Shown here piece by piece: positions 7,605 through 14,507 of a stretch of 21,814 nt of DNA. The notes below the pieces were generated by a model. The model saw only the letters and a program-made list of their open reading frames with translations. It was not told where the DNA came from and did no database searches. Numbering within the stretch: the stretch's first letter is position 1; every line of letters starts with the position of its first letter. This DNA comes from an uncultured Desulfobacterales bacterium (GTDB lineage: Bacteria; Desulfobacterota; Desulfobacteria; Desulfobacterales; JAFDCJ01): assembly GCA_945787595.1 (NCBI GenBank), contig CALZJV010000132.1, positions 1-21,814 on the forward strand, given 5' to 3'. The position numbers were made by a program, and so were the translations under genes.

Positions 7605-9545
7605 TTATTGACCATGGGCCTTGATTGCCTTGCCCTCCGGTATTGGATTGCCGTGTCCACCCGTAGCAGGCGCCTTTGCCATCTTTACCGGCGGCGGCGT
7701 ATACCAGATGGGTGAAGACCAGGCGCGTTCCTGAATGGTTGCCGGGACGCCCTTGGGCGGCTCGACACCGAGCTTCTTGGCGTCATAGGTTGACCACCGC
7801 GGCGTGGGGATTTCCAGCACACGCACATAGTAGACGGCGGGTAGCTTAGGGTCAAAATCCGGGTCCTGCCATGTCACGCTCAGCTGGCTGTCGCCGATGT
7901 CATTGGTATAGGTCGCTTCCTTGATGTTGACTGTGTTGCCGACCGGCTTGACGTATCCGGTGATCGGGTCCGCCTTACGGTCGTCAGACAGGGCTACATC
8001 GTAGATCTTCTCTTGCGGAACGCCCAGTTCGACCCAGCCCTTGATCACCTGGATGCGGTCGAGGTTGCCGCTCTCCGGGTCCTTCAGCGCCCAGATGGCG
8101 AACTTGGGACCCTTGGCGCCCTTAGGTGCCGCTGCCAGATCACCGCCCATGGGCACGCCATTGGCATAGGCCTCTTTGACGAAGTTTTTGTCTTTATCAA
8201 TATCTTTCCGATAGTCCCATCCGCCGAAGAAACGCAGCCGAATCAGCGGACCGGAGGTGCCGTATGTCTCCTTACGCTTCATAGCGTCGAAAATCGCTGC
8301 CCGGGTGTTCTCCTCGGCCCAAACGGCCGTGGCTCCGGCGCTGCCCACAATATATCCCTGTTCGCCGCTGGAGTTGGGCTTGGGATCGAGTCGTTTCTTG
8401 GGGGTGTCGTCCTGTCCTCCATGGGCACCATGCCAGTTCCACTCTTCATTTTCAGAAATACCTGAATGTACATCTGCGCCTGCGACGATGCCGAACTTGA
8501 ACGGGTTCGTGCCCAGCCTCTGCTCATGTAATAGGCCGTCGGTCAGGGCCTGACGGATGTAGCCGTGCTTGACCTTACTTGGCGTCGCCGTGCTGATCAG
8601 GTTCTTGAACTGCGTTTCGAAGCTGGCGAACTCGTCATTCGGTGAAAGAAGGGGGTGGGTCTCGGAAGCACCCTTGGTCTGAATCATCTCGGTTAGGGGT
8701 TCATTGAGTGCCCGGCGCTTGGCATAGCGCTCATCGATCGGGTCACCCCGGTAGTTGGTGGGCGCGTACATCAGGCCATTGGAGACGTTGCCGTTGTGTG
8801 GAATCGCAAAGGTATCCAGACCTGCAGTACGCTGGTTCTCGAGGTAAGTCCACAGATCCTCGGGATCGACGGAATCGAAGGCCGTGAATGGCGCGTCGGG
8901 CCCGGTGTCGCCTCTGAAAAAGACATTGCGGTGCAAGTTCTGGCTGTTGGGGATGGAGGTCCACTCGTAGGCAATCAAGGCCGTGAATTTACCCGGCTTG
9001 TTGTACTTGTTCGCGAATGCGACATGTGCTTTCCACATATCTCTGATAGTTTGTGGGCCAACGAAGTCAGGAATCGGCACGCCGCTCTTGAACGACTTGA
9101 TGACCGCATTGGCCCCGGCCAGCGGATTGTTCGGGTCGGGATGAATGAACATCTGGGCCGCTTTGGTCTTGGAAACCGGGTTCTTGGGATCACTAAAGCT
9201 CGGAAAAACACCAAGATACTCGGCGTGGTCCGTCAAGGCGACGAAATCGTACGGTGTGGACTTTTTAATCTTTTCCTTGGTGGTTGTCAGTGTGATGGTT
9301 TCCCCCATCGCCCAACGGTAAGCGTCCTCTGGCTTCTGCCGAGAGCCCGTCGCAAAGGCGTCAGCGGACCAATACGAATGCAGGTGCTGCTCTCCGAAGT
9401 AGACATTCTTCAGCGGATTCTTCTTGCCGGAGCTGCGTCCGGGTTCCCCTACGGGGTCGGTAGCCCAGGCCCCTGACACAACTAAAATTGAACACAGCAA
9501 AGATACTGCAATGCTGCTGGCCGCTATTATGGTTTTTCTTTTCAT
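7605..9545 (-). CDS. Exported DUF3604 protein (PHP-like metal hydrolase), copy B
   Basis: This 646-residue protein has a Sec signal peptide with probable cleavage after AWA (residue 28). It carries the same motif series as copy A: GEQHLH (H54, H56), LTDHAEY, AYEWTS, NLHRNV, IPHNGN and AGADVHS. The C-terminal block ending QERAWSSPIWYTP is also shared. The differences are mainly in the segment between TDHAEY and AYEWTS (insertions, different helices) and in a longer basic tail (GKAIKAHGQ). It is the first gene of the four-gene block, with AGAAAGGAG before the ATG and an inverted-repeat arm in its leader at 9585-9673. Together with copy A it bounds the DUF1254 pair in mirror order. The substrate is unknown. 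A PHP-like periplasmic hydrolase is the best guess. Confidence 0.88.
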   Translation of the reverse strand: MKRKTIIAASSIAVSLLCSILVVSGAWATDPVGEPGRSSGKKNPLKNVYFGEQHLHSYWSADAFATGSRQKPEDAYRWAMGETITLTTTKEKIKKSTPYDFVALTDHAEYLGVFPSFSDPKNPVSKTKAAQMFIHPDPNNPLAGANAVIKSFKSGVPIPDFVGPQTIRDMWKAHVAFANKYNKPGKFTALIAYEWTSIPNSQNLHRNVFFRGDTGPDAPFTAFDSVDPEDLWTYLENQRTAGLDTFAIPHNGNVSNGLMYAPTNYRGDPIDERYAKRRALNEPLTEMIQTKGASETHPLLSPNDEFASFETQFKNLISTATPSKVKHGYIRQALTDGLLHEQRLGTNPFKFGIVAGADVHSGISENEEWNWHGAHGGQDDTPKKRLDPKPNSSGEQGYIVGSAGATAVWAEENTRAAIFDAMKRKETYGTSGPLIRLRFFGGWDYRKDIDKDKNFVKEAYANGVPMGGDLAAAPKGAKGPKFAIWALKDPESGNLDRIQVIKGWVELGVPQEKIYDVALSDDRKADPITGYVKPVGNTVNIKEATYTNDIGDSQLSVTWQDPDFDPKLPAVYYVRVLEIPTPRWSTYDAKKLGVEPPKGVPATIQERAWSSPIWYTPPPVKMAKAPATGGHGNPIPEGKAIKAHGQ

Positions 9546-9584
9546 GGTTTTGCTCCTTTCTATATGTTGTAAGAAAATGAAGGT

Positions 9585-9673
9585 TTCAGCCCCGCCGCTG
9601 GCCTGAAAAGCGGTCAGTTTAATCGAATAAAAAACTTAACGAAATACAATTTTATTTTTCTGACAGGATTAAC
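9585..9673 (-). repeat. Right arm of the 89-bp inverted repeat, in the leader of the cassette
   Basis: This is the reverse-complement partner of 2208-2296 (75 of 89 matches by eye, same length, no gap). It lies 40 bp upstream of the DUF3604 copy B ATG, so it is probably transcribed as part of the 5' leader or contains the promoter. The AT-rich core (AAGTTTTTTATTCGATTAAA on the minus strand) is the only candidate promoter-like stretch, and I do not see a clean -35/-10 pair. Confidence 0.75.
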
Positions 9674-9694
9674 TGGATGGACAGCCGACCGACA

Positions 9695-10081
9695 TTATTC
9701 CTTCTGGTCTCTTATTTGATGTTCCCAGAATCTCTGCTGCCATATGTGCCCCTTCCCATGCTTCACTCTGGACGCCGTAGGGTGGGCTGTGCCCACCATT
9801 TTTTCCACCACATCACGTGCGCGTTTCGTAAACTCTTTTTTGATCCAACCCCACCGCATTGAATAATTCGTGTCATTTTCAGGCAATTTCCAGATGCAGT
9901 GGAGATGTTCAGGGAGCAGCACCACCGCTTCAATCGTAAACGGGTATGCGTCCCGTGCTTGTTTGATTACATCCCGCAATATTTCGCGGCATGGCTCAAG
10001 GCAAAGAATTTTTCTCCTTTGATACGTAACAACCGTAAAGAAATAAGTTGAACCGAGTCGAGCACGTTTGTAATTGGGCAT
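9695..10081 (-). mobile_element. Truncated REP-associated tyrosine transposase (RAYT, IS200-like Y1 fold)
   Basis: The protein has 128 residues. The N-terminus RLGSTYFFTVVTYQRRKIL, the HUH metal motif in LPEHLHCIW, and the block WIKKEFTKR ... IWQQRFWEHQIRD match the RAYT/Y1 transposase family. The usual protein is about 170-190 residues and continues after RFWEH.IRDE with the catalytic-tyrosine helix and a YIHYNPVKHG-type motif. Here a TAA follows RDQKE, so the tyrosine region is missing and the enzyme should be inactive. A REP-like palindrome lies inside the coding sequence (encoding MVGTAHPT) and a second is 40 bp upstream. These proteins normally act on REP palindromes. It sits between the four-gene cassette and the outer-membrane genes. 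Confidence 0.85.
9777..9797 (+). repeat. REP-like palindrome inside the RAYT gene
   Basis: GTAG is followed by GGTGGGC TGT GCCCACC, a perfect 7-bp stem with a 3-nt loop. Read on the minus strand it encodes VGTAHPT in the RAYT protein. A near-identical copy in opposite orientation is at 10121-10141. The GTAG head next to the stem fits the head-plus-palindrome layout of REP elements recognised by RAYTs. Confidence 0.75.
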
Positions 10082-10120
10082 TGGCTATTCTTCAAATTTG
10101 GATTGTCGGTTTAAAAGCCC

Positions 10121-10141
10121 GGTGGGCGCAGCCCACCCTAC
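10121..10141 (-). repeat. REP-like palindrome between the RAYT and FadL-like genes (may also terminate the FadL transcript)
   Basis: GGTGGGC GCA GCCCACC (7-bp stem, 3-nt loop) is followed by CTAC, so the GTAG head is on the minus strand, opposite to the copy at 9777. It lies just beyond the stop codon of the FadL-like gene. In the minus direction the stem is followed within five bases by a short T-run (GGGCTTTT), so it could also work as a rho-independent terminator. Confidence 0.7.
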
Positions 10142-10149
10142 CTTGGTAC

Positions 10150-11415
10150 CTAGCGCCATTGAACGTAAAAAGACAGGAATGTGATACTGACGTTGTCGTA
10201 CTGACCGGACACCTGCCCGGCCGCCCCGCCTCCGGCCGGCTTGACCTTAAGATCCCCCTCCCAAAAGAAGCTCAGACCTCCTCCCAGCAACAGATCGTCG
10301 CTTTTTTGATACTTGAACCCGAGCCCGTAGCGGTACATCGCCCCCAGCGGCAGCATGATCGGCCGGGTGTCGGAATCACTCATTGACGAGTCGTAGGAGA
10401 AACCGGCGGTCAACATCAACTTGGGATTGTATTGATATTGTGTGCCGACACCGAAATGCCAGGTGTCATCGAATCCCGCGTCTACGACCCGGTTGATCCC
10501 CGTACCATCTATACGGACATGGATCCTGGAAAAGCGCGACCAATCCTCCCAACCGACACTACCGAGGATGGCCCACTGGTCGTTGACTTGATGAAAAATC
10601 CCGGCCATGAGGGATTGCGGCATCTTCATACCCAGGTCGAGTTTGCCGATCGACTTCGTCAAGTCAGCGATTGCCGGACCCACACCTGATAAGTAGATGT
10701 CGTCCTTGAAATCCAGCTCCGTCTCCGTCAGGTACCGCACGCCGATCCGGGTCCTGTCGGAGGGTTCGATCATAATCCCGAAATTGCCCTGGACGGCAAA
10801 GTCGGTATCGGAATACTTGAGTTTGCCATCCCCTAAATTAGGATCCAGGTTTTCGACTCTGGCCTCGTCCGCGAGATAGCCCAGCGTCAGGCCGGCCCCT
10901 GCCCCGATTGAGAGCCAATTGTTCACCTTGTAGGCGGCGGTCGGTTGCAGCTGGGGCGCGATTAAGGCGACCTTGGTGGCTTCGTAACGGCCGACCCAGT
11001 TGTCCCCCCAGTTGAGCGCCAGACCAAAGAAATTTTGGAAGCTGATACCGAGTCTGAATCTGTCCCCCACAGGACGGATATAGGCAAATGAGCCGCCGGC
11101 GAAAAACTCGTTGGTGTCGCCGTCGCTGCCACTCTCAGTCGTGTCTTGATCCGGATTGAACGGTGCGTGCAGGTAAAGCGGGGTGACACCCGTCAGGTAT
11201 GTCGACTCCTGAAAGCGCGTCATGCCGGCCGGATTGGTAAACACGGTTCCCGCATCGCCGGCACGCGCAGCCAGTCCGGCACCTGCGTAGCCCGTGTCCG
11301 TCGGGTTACCCGTTTCGTAGATGTAGAGGGCACCTGCATAAGCGAAGCCCGTGCAAATCCCATACAGAATTCCGCCCGCGATAAGGATTAAAAAAGCCAT
11401 TTTCTTTAATTTCAT
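10150..11415 (-). CDS. FadL/OmpP1/TodX-family outer membrane transporter
   Basis: This 421-residue protein has a Sec signal peptide with cleavage near AYA (residues 25-27). The mature N-terminus contains the family hallmark GYAGAGLAARAGDAGTVFTN followed by PAGMTR, the plug region with the NPAG motif. The remainder is alternating beta-strand sequence ending in an aromatic strand (SFYVQWR), typical of a 14-strand barrel. FadL homologues let long-chain fatty acids, alkanes, aromatics and other hydrophobic compounds cross the outer membrane by lateral diffusion. A GGAGG site precedes the ATG. It is the last of three tandem barrel genes on the same strand. Its position near exported hydrolases suggests that it imports their hydrophobic substrate or product (inference). 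Confidence 0.9.
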   Translation of the reverse strand: MKLKKMAFLILIAGGILYGICTGFAYAGALYIYETGNPTDTGYAGAGLAARAGDAGTVFTNPAGMTRFQESTYLTGVTPLYLHAPFNPDQDTTESGSDGDTNEFFAGGSFAYIRPVGDRFRLGISFQNFFGLALNWGDNWVGRYEATKVALIAPQLQPTAAYKVNNWLSIGAGAGLTLGYLADEARVENLDPNLGDGKLKYSDTDFAVQGNFGIMIEPSDRTRIGVRYLTETELDFKDDIYLSGVGPAIADLTKSIGKLDLGMKMPQSLMAGIFHQVNDQWAILGSVGWEDWSRFSRIHVRIDGTGINRVVDAGFDDTWHFGVGTQYQYNPKLMLTAGFSYDSSMSDSDTRPIMLPLGAMYRYGLGFKYQKSDDLLLGGGLSFFWEGDLKVKPAGGGAAGQVSGQYDNVSITFLSFYVQWR

Positions 11416-11481
11416 AACTTAACCTCCATGTCTATGCGACTTCAGCTAACCTTAATATGATACATTAAAAATAACAGCTTT

Positions 11482-11550
11482 GCCACTAAGGCACTAAGAC
11501 ACGAAGAAATGATATGTATTTTAATCTTGGTGTTTTGGTGTCTTTGTGGC
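11482..11550. repeat. Imperfect inverted repeat (GCCACTAAGGCACTAAGACAC family)
   Basis: The 25 bp at 11482-11506 match the reverse complement of 11526-11550 at 20 of 25 positions, with a 19-bp loop. It lies between the stop of the barrel gene at 11606 and the FadL-like start at 11415. This GCCAC-TAAGGCACTAAGACAC string is an intergenic repeat type I recall from many environmental genomes. It could attenuate transcription between the two genes or be a passive mobile repeat. Confidence 0.65.
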
Positions 11551-11605
11551 TGAACAAATAACATCAAAGTTTCTTTATCGACAAGAATATCGACATGGTA
11601 TTTCC

Positions 11606-12667
11606 CTATTTGCCGAAGATCGGATTCTTGATCAGGGACGGAATCACCGGCGTAATCTGGATTCTGAACTGGGCGCGCTGCCCGAAGGCGTCCGGGCTGA
11701 CCACCGAGTACTCGAGACCGGCCTTGATGTTGACCGGCATCTTGCCGATCTTGATCGTCTTGCCGGCGAAGAGCCCGACGGGGACGTTCCATCTGTCGTC
11801 CGGCTTGGCTCTATTGTTGAAGGTAATTGTCGGATTCATCCCGACCTGCCAGGCATCCGGCAAGTTGAGTGTGAAAAAATAGAGCATGCTCCCCTGGCTT
11901 ACATCGGGCGTGTCCTTATCCTGGCCGCTCGATCCGATTTTCCAGAAGTAGTTCGGGAAAACCCCGGCCGTCAGGAACTTGGTCTTATAGCCAAAGACGG
12001 CGGCCGGACCGAGAGCCCACTGGTCCTGACCCAAGGCATCGCTCGTGGCGGTAGGAAGGAGCCCGACCGGTCCCGCACCGAGGATAAAATTCCCTGCATA
12101 TCTGTCGGGAAGGGATAGCAGCAAGGGCAGTTGGATGTCACCGATACCGCTTTTATGATCGAACTCGTTTATTTCCGGTGTAGACCCTTGGAAAATGAAA
12201 GTGCTTCCAGGGGTATGTATTGCTCTGCCCTCTTCATCTTTCGGGACGGGCGTGCTGAAAATGAACGGAATGATGGGCCGCGTGATGAGCCGCCATTCAT
12301 CCTTCCCGGTTCCATGCAGGGGAATGGGCATGACGGGTTGAAAAAGCATGGTGGCTCCGACTTCGGGGTCACCGGTGTTCACGTCGCCATCGTAGAACTG
12401 TGGCATATTGAAGCTCATGCTCAGCGCCCAGAGGCTGGCCAGAGGGTTTGAGAGCTTGGCCCCAACCTTGCCTAAATCTTGCCCGGATTGCGTTTTGGGC
12501 GCAGCCTTGGCGTTCTCCTGCGCCTGAACACTCACGGCCGACAGGCCTATCGCGAAAAGCAAAGCCCCACAGATCAACCAGACCAATAAAAAAGTCCTTC
12601 GTCGAGATCGCGGAGTATCTCTACCAGGGTAGTACCCAGGGTACGGGAATAGTTTCTTCATTTTCAT
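11606..12667 (-). CDS. Probable outer-membrane beta-barrel protein, unassigned family
   Basis: The protein has 353 residues and starts at an ATG preceded by AAAGGAGG. The N-region is unusually long (about 24 residues, proline/tyrosine/arginine rich) before a strong hydrophobic core (FLLVWLICGALLFAIGL) and a cleavage site after VQA (residue 49). The mature part begins with a short Gln/Lys linker, then alternating amphipathic strands with many glycines and aromatics, e.g. GDIQLPLLLSLPD, LGAGPVGLLPTAT and FGYKTKFLTAGVFPNYFWKI. Proteins of this look are often labelled neuromedin U or hypothetical in environmental genomes. I cannot assign a ligand. It sits between MipA/OmpV and FadL-like genes on the same strand, so an outer-membrane role fits the context. 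The R-R-R-T-F-L string before the core resembles a twin-arginine motif, which would be odd for a barrel. Confidence 0.7.
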   Translation of the reverse strand: MKMKKLFPYPGYYPGRDTPRSRRRTFLLVWLICGALLFAIGLSAVSVQAQENAKAAPKTQSGQDLGKVGAKLSNPLASLWALSMSFNMPQFYDGDVNTGDPEVGATMLFQPVMPIPLHGTGKDEWRLITRPIIPFIFSTPVPKDEEGRAIHTPGSTFIFQGSTPEINEFDHKSGIGDIQLPLLLSLPDRYAGNFILGAGPVGLLPTATSDALGQDQWALGPAAVFGYKTKFLTAGVFPNYFWKIGSSGQDKDTPDVSQGSMLYFFTLNLPDAWQVGMNPTITFNNRAKPDDRWNVPVGLFAGKTIKIGKMPVNIKAGLEYSVVSPDAFGQRAQFRIQITPVIPSLIKNPIFGK

Positions 12668-12763
12668 TTGGTTCCTCCTTTGAAGTTACCCTGCCCAAGC
12701 TAAATTCAAGGGAGGGTGGCTGCCGCTCAGTAAATCTTGCATTGAATTCATCAATATTTTCAA

Positions 12764-12785
12764 CTGATCGATAACAACCGATCAG
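12764..12785 (-). terminator. Hairpin just after the MipA/OmpV stop codon
   Basis: CTGATCG at 12764-12770 pairs perfectly with CGATCAG at 12779-12785, with an 8-nt loop. It begins about 10 bp downstream of the MipA/OmpV stop. The following minus-strand sequence is AT-rich (TTGAAAATATTG) but has no proper T-run, so it is a weak intrinsic-terminator candidate or an mRNA-stabilising stem. Confidence 0.4.
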
Positions 12786-12794
12786 ACAGGATCG

Positions 12795-13574
12795 CTAAAA
12801 GCTGTAGGTCACCAAAATTCCACTCACTAATTGATTCTCATCGCCCTCGTCGTCCACCACCGGGCTGTCTTTGGCGTCGTTCAGAAGCCGCTTGTAGCTT
12901 ATCAGGCCCATGAGGCCCCAATGCCGCCAGGGTTTAAATGAGGCCGCAAGGTTCAGTCCCACATCCTTGAATCCTGAATCGGCATTAAACCTACTCAGAC
13001 CGCTGCGTGCTGAGTCGGCGGCATCGATCTTAAAGTACGCTTCCATGTAGTCATCATCGGCCCAGGTGGTGAAAGCCCCCAAAGATAGGTTCCAGGTCTG
13101 ATCGATGGGGATCCTGTAACCGGCATTGAGCCGAATGAGGCTCCCGTCATTGCCGTCGGCCACATCAACCATGGCCGCGATATCGGCACTCCAGTTTTCA
13201 TATTCAAACCCCAAAAAGCCGCCGAACATGAGGGAGGTGTCCACATCTTTCAGACGGTCAACCCGGTCGTTGTCCACGTCATCGCGCTCGGCGATATATT
13301 CAATGACAACCCCGCCCCTCCAGATGGGAGATGGAATCAAATTTACCTTGGCCTTATTGCCCAGCCAATTGATCGACATGTGATTGGACCACTTCACATT
13401 GACATAGGGTATCGGCACAGCTTGGTAATCTTCGGATCCTTCGTAGTCCGGTGCGGCTCCGATACCCAGGCCGACTGCAAGATTTGTATCCTGGGCCTTG
13501 ACACCCTGACTGGCAGCAAGGCTGATCAAGAACATTCCAACTACCAATGTAACCAAAACTAATTGACGTTTCAT
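12795..13574 (-). CDS. MipA/OmpV-family outer membrane protein
   Basis: This 259-residue protein has a Sec signal peptide (core LVLVTLVVGMFLISLAAS, cleavage near VKAQ). The mature start GLGIGAAPDYEGSEDYQAVP carries the family signature (PxYEGSxDY), followed by amphipathic strands. It ends in TYSF, with the terminal phenylalanine recognised by the BAM machinery. MipA/OmpV proteins are outer-membrane barrels. E. coli MipA binds murein-synthesis and hydrolysis enzymes, and OmpV-type members are porins or adhesins, so the role here is open. GAAAGGAG precedes the ATG. It is the first of three consecutive barrel genes on the minus strand and may start that transcription unit. Confidence 0.88.
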   Translation of the reverse strand: MKRQLVLVTLVVGMFLISLAASQGVKAQDTNLAVGLGIGAAPDYEGSEDYQAVPIPYVNVKWSNHMSINWLGNKAKVNLIPSPIWRGGVVIEYIAERDDVDNDRVDRLKDVDTSLMFGGFLGFEYENWSADIAAMVDVADGNDGSLIRLNAGYRIPIDQTWNLSLGAFTTWADDDYMEAYFKIDAADSARSGLSRFNADSGFKDVGLNLAASFKPWRHWGLMGLISYKRLLNDAKDSPVVDDEGDENQLVSGILVTYSF

Positions 13575-13934
13575 CGTACTTTCTCCTTTCCAATTTTAAA
13601 TTCGTTCTTGCTGTCTGAACTCCAACCCGCAGCGTTATTGAGGCTAAGATAATTAAGTTTATTGGGTTCATGTTGAAAATAGGCAAAAGGATAAAGGTTA
13701 AAGGCTCAAGGTAAATAGTAATACGAGTTCGAATTGCGCGTTTCCCCTCACCTTCTCACCTTCCTAGCCTCTCACCTTCTTTCCTTTATCGTCTGCCCTC
13801 TGTCCTCATCACTAAGTTCTTTCTTTTCCGACTTCCGCATTCCCGCCGGGGCGTAGGCCCCTATGGCCCCTACAGGCCGGAGGCCGCAATCCAAAATCCG
13901 CAATCGAAAGCCTCTGTCATCTGACTTCTGTCAT
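13575..13934. other. Repeat-rich intergenic region without a gene
   Basis: No credible open frame is seen. It contains runs of CTCACCTTCTCACCTTCC and CTCTGTCATCTGACTTCTG type strings, related to the tract at 2295-2378. A GC-rich imperfect hairpin lies around 13845-13880 (GTAGG...CCTAC flanked by GGCC and CCGG). Its right part follows the small gene at 13935 on the minus strand and its left part holds the MipA/OmpV leader with the ribosome site. No clear promoter boxes were found. Confidence 0.55.
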
Positions 13935-14195
13935 TTAATCGCCATTTAGATACTCCACCGACAGCAGCGGCAGGTGCAGTTCGTAAATAGTGTTCAACAC
14001 CCCGGCCAGTTCTGTCTGATCGCGCAATTGGCCGACTAGCACCGTGACTGGACCTTGATCCTTTAGACTTCTTGTCGTGATACGCAAACCACCCATTCTC
14101 TCAGACCAGCTTTCATTCAAAAGGCCTTGAACGCGAATGCGGTAGTTCCCCGGCCTATCAAAGGTGAATCTTTTCCTGCTTTCCGATTTCGGCAT
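13935..14195 (-). CDS. Small conserved-looking protein of unknown function (86 aa)
   Basis: The 86-residue protein has no signal peptide or membrane segment. It reads as a compact alpha/beta domain: a beta part (RFTFDRPGNYRIRVQGLL), an ESWSERMGGLRIT segment, then VTVLVGQLRDQTELAGVLNTIYELHLPLLSVEYL. The last part (strand, D/Q-rich turn, helix, strand) has the look of a family I recall from environmental genomes, with W-S-x-R-x-G-G and GVLNTLYELHLPLLSVE as hallmarks. I know of no assigned function. AAAGGATC lies just before the ATG. It is isolated by repeats on one side and by the divergent toxin-antitoxin promoter region on the other. Confidence 0.65.
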   Translation of the reverse strand: MPKSESRKRFTFDRPGNYRIRVQGLLNESWSERMGGLRITTRSLKDQGPVTVLVGQLRDQTELAGVLNTIYELHLPLLSVEYLNGD

Positions 14196-14451
14196 AATCC
14201 ATGATCCTTTATTTCTGAACCGGGCTGGTTTGGCACATCGAATCAGCCTGAATTTAATACCATTTTAGTCACGGCAACAGCCCCAAAAGGGGGTAGAGGG
14301 GGTGGTAAAAATGGGGTACATCACAAATAACCGTTCACGGGTTCAGTGGTTCTGGGTTCAAAGGCTAAATGAACATCGAATCCTCCAGAGGCGGACTTTA
14401 AGCATCGAACGTCCAACATAAAACGTCGAATGGGAAAGGATGAAAAACATA
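14196..14451. other. Intergenic region with GTCCAACAT/CGTCGAATG repeats
   Basis: No gene is seen. A G-rich stretch (CCCCAAAAGGGGGTAGAGGG and onward) lies at about 14280-14315. At 14375-14432 there is a string of ATCGAAC and CGTCGAATG variants, a common intergenic repeat style. The toxin-antitoxin promoter begins immediately after it, and the leader of the small gene at 13935-14195 is at its left end. Confidence 0.5.
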
Positions 14452-14481
14452 TTGACTTAGTCCAAAGACTTAGTCTATTAT
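14452..14481 (+). promoter_or_regulatory. Promoter and duplicated operator of the toxin-antitoxin operon
   Basis: TTGACT (14452-14457) and TATTAT (14476-14481) form a sigma-70-like pair with an 18-bp spacer, 27 bp upstream of the antitoxin start. Two perfect copies of GACTTAGTC lie at 14454-14462 and 14467-14475, 4 bp apart, and fill the spacer. Each copy is a GACT-T-AGTC palindrome. Phd/YefM antitoxins typically bind paired short palindromes at their own promoter, so this is a strong candidate autoregulatory operator. Confidence 0.7.
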
Positions 14482-14507
14482 CAACAAAAAAATATTGGAG
14501 ATTTCAA

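Noticed and set aside
8796..9476. Plus-strand open frame of 226 codons opposite DUF3604 copy B
   Set aside because: Shadow of the real gene; a similar antisense frame lies over copy A because the genes are paralogues.
14281..14318. Possible G-quadruplex upstream of the toxin-antitoxin operon
   Set aside because: Only three G-runs of three or more with a long last loop; it does not meet the usual four-run pattern.
14430..14507. Upstream extension of the antitoxin to an earlier ATG at 14430
   Set aside because: It would place the start before the promoter and operator at 14452-14481. The ATG at 14508 has a ribosome site and begins the family motif.
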